Of a stretch of DNA of 18,294 bases, positions 14,973-18,294 are shown in pieces. The DNA is from an uncultured Muribaculaceae bacterium (lineage in GTDB: Bacteria; Bacteroidota; Bacteroidia; Bacteroidales; Muribaculaceae), in NCBI GenBank assembly GCA_934636465.1, contig CAKUAR010000030.1, forward strand, positions 1 through 18,294, read 5' to 3'. The position numbers and the translations under genes are program-made. Position 1 is the stretch's first letter. Every line of letters begins with the position of its first letter. A model generated the notes under the pieces. That model was given only the letters and a program-made list of their open reading frames with translations, did no database searches and was not told the DNA's origin.

Positions 14973-17900
14973 ATGAGGTTCTTCTGGTTACCATTATTCT
15001 GCTTCATAACAAGTCTTTGCTGCTGGGGGCAACATTCTGGCATCAATCTGAAAGAGTTCAGCACTCCGGCAAGGAAATACTATCCCGAAACATGGTTTCA
15101 CTTCATCAATGGAAACATTGACAAAGACGGCATAACACGCGACCTTGAGGCAATCTCAAAAGCCGGCATTACTGGCATATCCTTTTTTCATGGGGCACAA
15201 GGCGACAAAACCGACTGGCCCGGAACAAAGCAACACATAGAGTGCCTCTCGCAACAATGGGAGTCAATGCTCGCCCACACTGCCCAAGAGGCGCACCGCC
15301 TCGGCTTGCGCTTCTCGTTGCAGACCTGTCCTGGCTGGGCCACAAGCGGCGGTCCGTGGATAACACCGCAAAACAGTATGCGGCACTTGTCGGCTACACA
15401 CATCAATGTGACCGGCGGAAAAAGCATAGACGTGCAGCTAAAAGCCAACAACGGCAATAGCGACCTCGACTATCGCGACATAGCAGTTCTTGCGTTCCCC
15501 ACGCCCATCGGTTCTTCTGCTCCTGTCGCAGTGAAATCAGTAAAAGCCACGGCTCATTCGGAGCAAATCCTGAAATTGCTGCAAGCCGACGATGCTTCCG
15601 GCTCTCCGGCGCAAGTTTCAATAAGCGCCAGCCCTAAAGACAAGCCGTTCACCATTGAGATTACACTGCCCACAGCCGAAGCACTCCGCACCATTGAGCT
15701 CAACAATGTTTGCACGTTCAATTATGACCACGTTGCAAATCCACACATTCACGTCAGAATGTATGCCTTGACAACCGACGGCGAAAAGCAAGTGCTTGAC
15801 AGCGACATTCCTCGTGGCAACTGGCAAGACTGGGACTATGGCCTGACTCTCGCCCTAAACGAGGTTAAGAGCGACAAATACCGCTTGGAAATCAGCAACG
15901 GCTACAATATGCAGCTCGGCAGACTACGCCTTTACACAGCAGCCAGAATGAACAACTGGGAGGCTGAGGGCGCATGGACTCTGCGCTCACTGCTGCGCAC
16001 GAGTCCACTTCCGTCGCAAGACGCCAAGGCCTATGTAAACGCCAGCAAAATTATTGACATAAGCAGCTTCATGCAGCCCGACGGCAGGTTGCGGTGGAAT
16101 GTTCCAGCCGGAGAATGGACCATACTCCGCATAGGCCACATCAACACCATGCAGAAAAACGGCCCTGCGCCTGCCGAGGCAACTGGTTGGGAAGTAAACA
16201 AACTTGACGCTTCTCTCGTGGATTTCCAATTCGACAAATATATAGGCCGCTTGGCAAGCGGTCCGCTCAACGGACTCATTGACAATATGCTCATGGATAG
16301 CTGGGAGTGTCGCTCACAAACATGGACGGCCGACATGCCACAGCAGTTCGCTGCCACATCGGGCTACAACCTCACACACTGGCTGCCTGCACTCTTTGGC
16401 TATGTGCTGGACTCGCAAGAGCAAACAGCCGAGTTTCTTTGCGATTGGCGCCGCACTATAAACCGCTTGTTTGTCAACAACTTCTTCGGACGCATGTCAG
16501 AGCGCGCCCACAATTCTGGCATGACGGTGAGCTATGAGACTGCCGCCGGCGACATTTTTCCGGCCTGCCCCTTGGAGTATTACAAATGGGCAGATGTGCC
16601 TATGTGCGAATTTTGGCAGCCACAAAACCACTTTTTGTTTGACCACAGCTTCAAGCCTATCCGCCCCACGGCATCTGCCGCCAACATGTATGGCAAGACA
16701 CGCGTGTCGGCTGAAAGTTTCACCAGTTTCGACCTTACGTGGAACGAGCACCTTAGCATGCTGCGCGACATAGCCAACCGCAACATGATTGAGGGCGTGA
16801 CGCATTGCATATTTCACACCTATACCCACAACCCCGATGCAGAGCATTATGTGCCTGGCACAAGTTTCGGAGCTGCAATAGGCACTCCTTTCCTCCGCAA
16901 TCAAACGTGGTGGCCCTATATGCCGGTATTCACCCGCTATTTGGCACGTTGCAGCTACATGCTTGAGTCTGGCCGACCGGTTAAGAATGTCCTTTGGTAT
17001 TTGGGCGACGAGGTTGTATATCGACCCGACCAAGAGAATGTGCTTGCCCAAGGCTATTCTTTCGATTACTGCAACACCGACGCCTTTATCAACCGCATCG
17101 ATGTGAAAGACGGAAAGTGGACCACCCCCGAGGGCATCACCTACGACGTGCTGTGGCTTCCGTCTGACGCAATCAGACTGCTTCCTGCCACTCTGGAGCG
17201 CATCAGCGAGCTGGTGAAAAAAGGCGGAGTTCTCGTCGGAGAAGCCCCACTTCACCCAGCCACCTTGAGCAACAACAATAATGAGCGGCTGCGGTTCAGC
17301 AACGCCGTGCGTGCTATCTGGCATGGCGACACTGGCCGTGGACGCGTAATCACAGGCAAATTGGCAACCGACGCCCTCATGAGCGATTTAGGCATACGCC
17401 CCGACTTGATTGGCAACGATGTGCTATATCTGCACCGCAAAACTGCCGATACCGACTGGTACATGATATGTCCGCGCACAGGCGAGTCGTTCAGCGGCAC
17501 CGTCTCGCTCAAGGCACAAGGCGCATTTGAGTGCTGGAATCCAGTGAGTGGCAAAAGCACCCCAATCAGTGGCACTGCCCATGACGGCTATACCGACATC
17601 GCCCTCAACTTGCAGCGTGGTGAGTGTGTGTTTATTGTGGTTCACAAAAACGACTCTCCAAGCAAAAACGGCCGTGCGGCGAGTGTCGCAAAATACGCCA
17701 CTTGCTCGACCGACACGCTAAACGACTGGACTATCACCTTCCAAAAAGGCTGGGGCATTGACAAGCCAGTGAAGACAAACGTCCTCAAGTCGTGGCACGA
17801 GCTGCCGCTTTCACCCGAAGGAAAGGCTTACTCCGGAACAGCAGCATACACCACATCGCTGCATCTCGCCCACAAAAAGAAAGGTGACAAATACGTTCTC

Positions 17901-18266
17901 AACCTTGGCAAGGTGGAAGAAATAGCAGTTGTCACTGTCAACGGCATCACATGCGATACCCTGTGGACAGCACCATACACAGCCGATGTGACCCCAATGC
18001 TGCGAAAAGGCAAAAACAAGATTAAAATTGATGTTGTCAGCACATGGCGAAACCGGCTGATTTACGATGCCGCTCTACCCAAGGAGCAGCGAAAAACATG
18101 GGTAATAGCCGGTCCAGATGCCCATGCACCACTTGTTGAGTCGGGATTAATAGGTCCTGTGATGCTGCACCAAGAGAAGCCGATGCAAAAATCACCAATT
18201 ATTAACCAAAACATTTGGTATACATTCAAAATGGAAGTGCAAAACTTGTGGGTGAAAATAATATGA
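14973..18266 (+). CDS. Alpha-L-rhamnosidase, glycoside hydrolase family 106
   Basis: A large secreted exo-rhamnosidase of the type acting on rhamnogalacturonan and other complex rhamnose-containing glycans. At 1097 residues it is full length. A signal peptide covers about 1-19 (MRFFWLPLFCFITSL core, CWG before Gln20). The N-terminal block YYPETWFHFINGNIDKDGI (36-54), then GLRFSLQTCPGWATSGGPW (111-129), is a strong GH106 signature. The central (beta/alpha)8 barrel includes DNMLMDSWEC (437-446), TVSYETAAGDIFP (518-530), SAESFT (579-584), and HCIFHTYTHNP (611-621), the last resembling metal and sugar contacts. Glutamates in WEC, YET, CEF and AES are candidate catalytic residues; I cannot assign them. 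C-terminal beta-sandwich domains follow (about 900-1065). The last 30 or so residues are AT-rich and unlike the family end. Its stop codon overlaps a possible next gene. Confidence 0.94.
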   Translation: MRFFWLPLFCFITSLCCWGQHSGINLKEFSTPARKYYPETWFHFINGNIDKDGITRDLEAISKAGITGISFFHGAQGDKTDWPGTKQHIECLSQQWESMLAHTAQEAHRLGLRFSLQTCPGWATSGGPWITPQNSMRHLSATHINVTGGKSIDVQLKANNGNSDLDYRDIAVLAFPTPIGSSAPVAVKSVKATAHSEQILKLLQADDASGSPAQVSISASPKDKPFTIEITLPTAEALRTIELNNVCTFNYDHVANPHIHVRMYALTTDGEKQVLDSDIPRGNWQDWDYGLTLALNEVKSDKYRLEISNGYNMQLGRLRLYTAARMNNWEAEGAWTLRSLLRTSPLPSQDAKAYVNASKIIDISSFMQPDGRLRWNVPAGEWTILRIGHINTMQKNGPAPAEATGWEVNKLDASLVDFQFDKYIGRLASGPLNGLIDNMLMDSWECRSQTWTADMPQQFAATSGYNLTHWLPALFGYVLDSQEQTAEFLCDWRRTINRLFVNNFFGRMSERAHNSGMTVSYETAAGDIFPACPLEYYKWADVPMCEFWQPQNHFLFDHSFKPIRPTASAANMYGKTRVSAESFTSFDLTWNEHLSMLRDIANRNMIEGVTHCIFHTYTHNPDAEHYVPGTSFGAAIGTPFLRNQTWWPYMPVFTRYLARCSYMLESGRPVKNVLWYLGDEVVYRPDQENVLAQGYSFDYCNTDAFINRIDVKDGKWTTPEGITYDVLWLPSDAIRLLPATLERISELVKKGGVLVGEAPLHPATLSNNNNERLRFSNAVRAIWHGDTGRGRVITGKLATDALMSDLGIRPDLIGNDVLYLHRKTADTDWYMICPRTGESFSGTVSLKAQGAFECWNPVSGKSTPISGTAHDGYTDIALNLQRGECVFIVVHKNDSPSKNGRAASVAKYATCSTDTLNDWTITFQKGWGIDKPVKTNVLKSWHELPLSPEGKAYSGTAAYTTSLHLAHKKKGDKYVLNLGKVEEIAVVTVNGITCDTLWTAPYTADVTPMLRKGKNKIKIDVVSTWRNRLIYDAALPKEQRKTWVIAGPDAHAPLVESGLIGPVMLHQEKPMQKSPIINQNIWYTFKMEVQNLWVKII

Positions 18267-18294
18267 AAAACACCGCAGGTTTGCCTAACGGCTG
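18263..18294 (+). CDS. Possible start of a further gene, cut by the window end
   Basis: An ATG at 18263 overlaps the GH106 stop codon (ATGA), and the frame MKNTAGLPNG stays open to the edge. The preceding A-rich bases suit a Bacteroidota start. Only ten residues are visible and they do not look like a signal peptide, so neither reality nor product can be judged. Overlap with the upstream gene would imply translational coupling. Confidence 0.25.
   Translation, partial: MKNTAGLPNG

Noticed and set aside
16497..17324. A 275-codon open frame on the minus strand inside the GH106 gene
   Set aside because: It lies wholly within a gene with strong family signatures, has no recognisable domain or promoter, and is explained by the codon bias of the coding strand.
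1..18294. CRISPR arrays, tRNA or rRNA genes, transposases or integrases, and toxin-antitoxin pairs
   Set aside because: No regularly spaced repeats, cloverleaf-like or ribosomal sequences, or such proteins were recognised on either strand by reading; a tool-based scan was not possible.

Overview
The window looks like chromosomal DNA of a gut-type Bacteroidota (order Bacteroidales; a Muribaculaceae/Prevotella-like host is my guess). The evidence is: promoter motifs of the Bacteroidota type (-33 TTTG / -7 TAnnTTTG) instead of sigma70 boxes, an absence of clear Shine-Dalgarno sites, a glycine-lipid acyltransferase pair typical of this phylum, lipoproteins with short Bacteroidota-style signal peptides, and two large secreted rhamnosidases. 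GC is roughly half in the coding regions and much lower between genes.

Layout. (1) 1-3683, plus strand: the 3' end of a type III modification methyltransferase (mod, cut by the window edge) and the complete type III restriction subunit (res). (2) 3878-5423, minus strand: two tandem FKBP-type prolyl isomerases, a cytoplasmic one followed by a lipoprotein one, converging on res across a hairpin-rich 194-base gap. (3) 5563-6291, plus: a sirtuin that lacks the usual zinc cysteines. (4) 6326-7813, minus: a polytopic GT-C-like membrane protein. (5) 8000-11884, plus: a probable four-gene operon, glsA-glsB (O- and N-acyltransferases for glycine lipids), a Wzi-family outer-membrane beta-barrel and a small lipocalin-like lipoprotein. 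Its first gene appears to be transcribed as a leaderless or nearly leaderless mRNA. (6) 11980-14748, minus, and 14973-18266, plus: divergently transcribed alpha-L-rhamnosidases of families GH78 and GH106, sharing a 224-base promoter region. A possible further gene begins at 18263 and runs off the window.

How the parts fit. The RM pair is a self-contained defence unit. The FKBPs and the sirtuin are housekeeping. The glsA-glsB-Wzi-lipoprotein set is an envelope module: two enzymes that build an amino-acid lipid, plus an outer-membrane barrel and a lipoprotein of unknown role. The rhamnosidase pair is a piece of a glycan-degradation locus for rhamnose-containing polysaccharides; no SusC/SusD or regulator gene is inside the window. 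No tRNA, rRNA, CRISPR array, transposase or integrase was seen. I did not find a clearly unprecedented system. The best leads are the lipid/outer-membrane operon with its leaderless start and its three-segment mutually exclusive hairpin at 9797-9822, and the departures from family motifs in the acyltransferase and the sirtuin.
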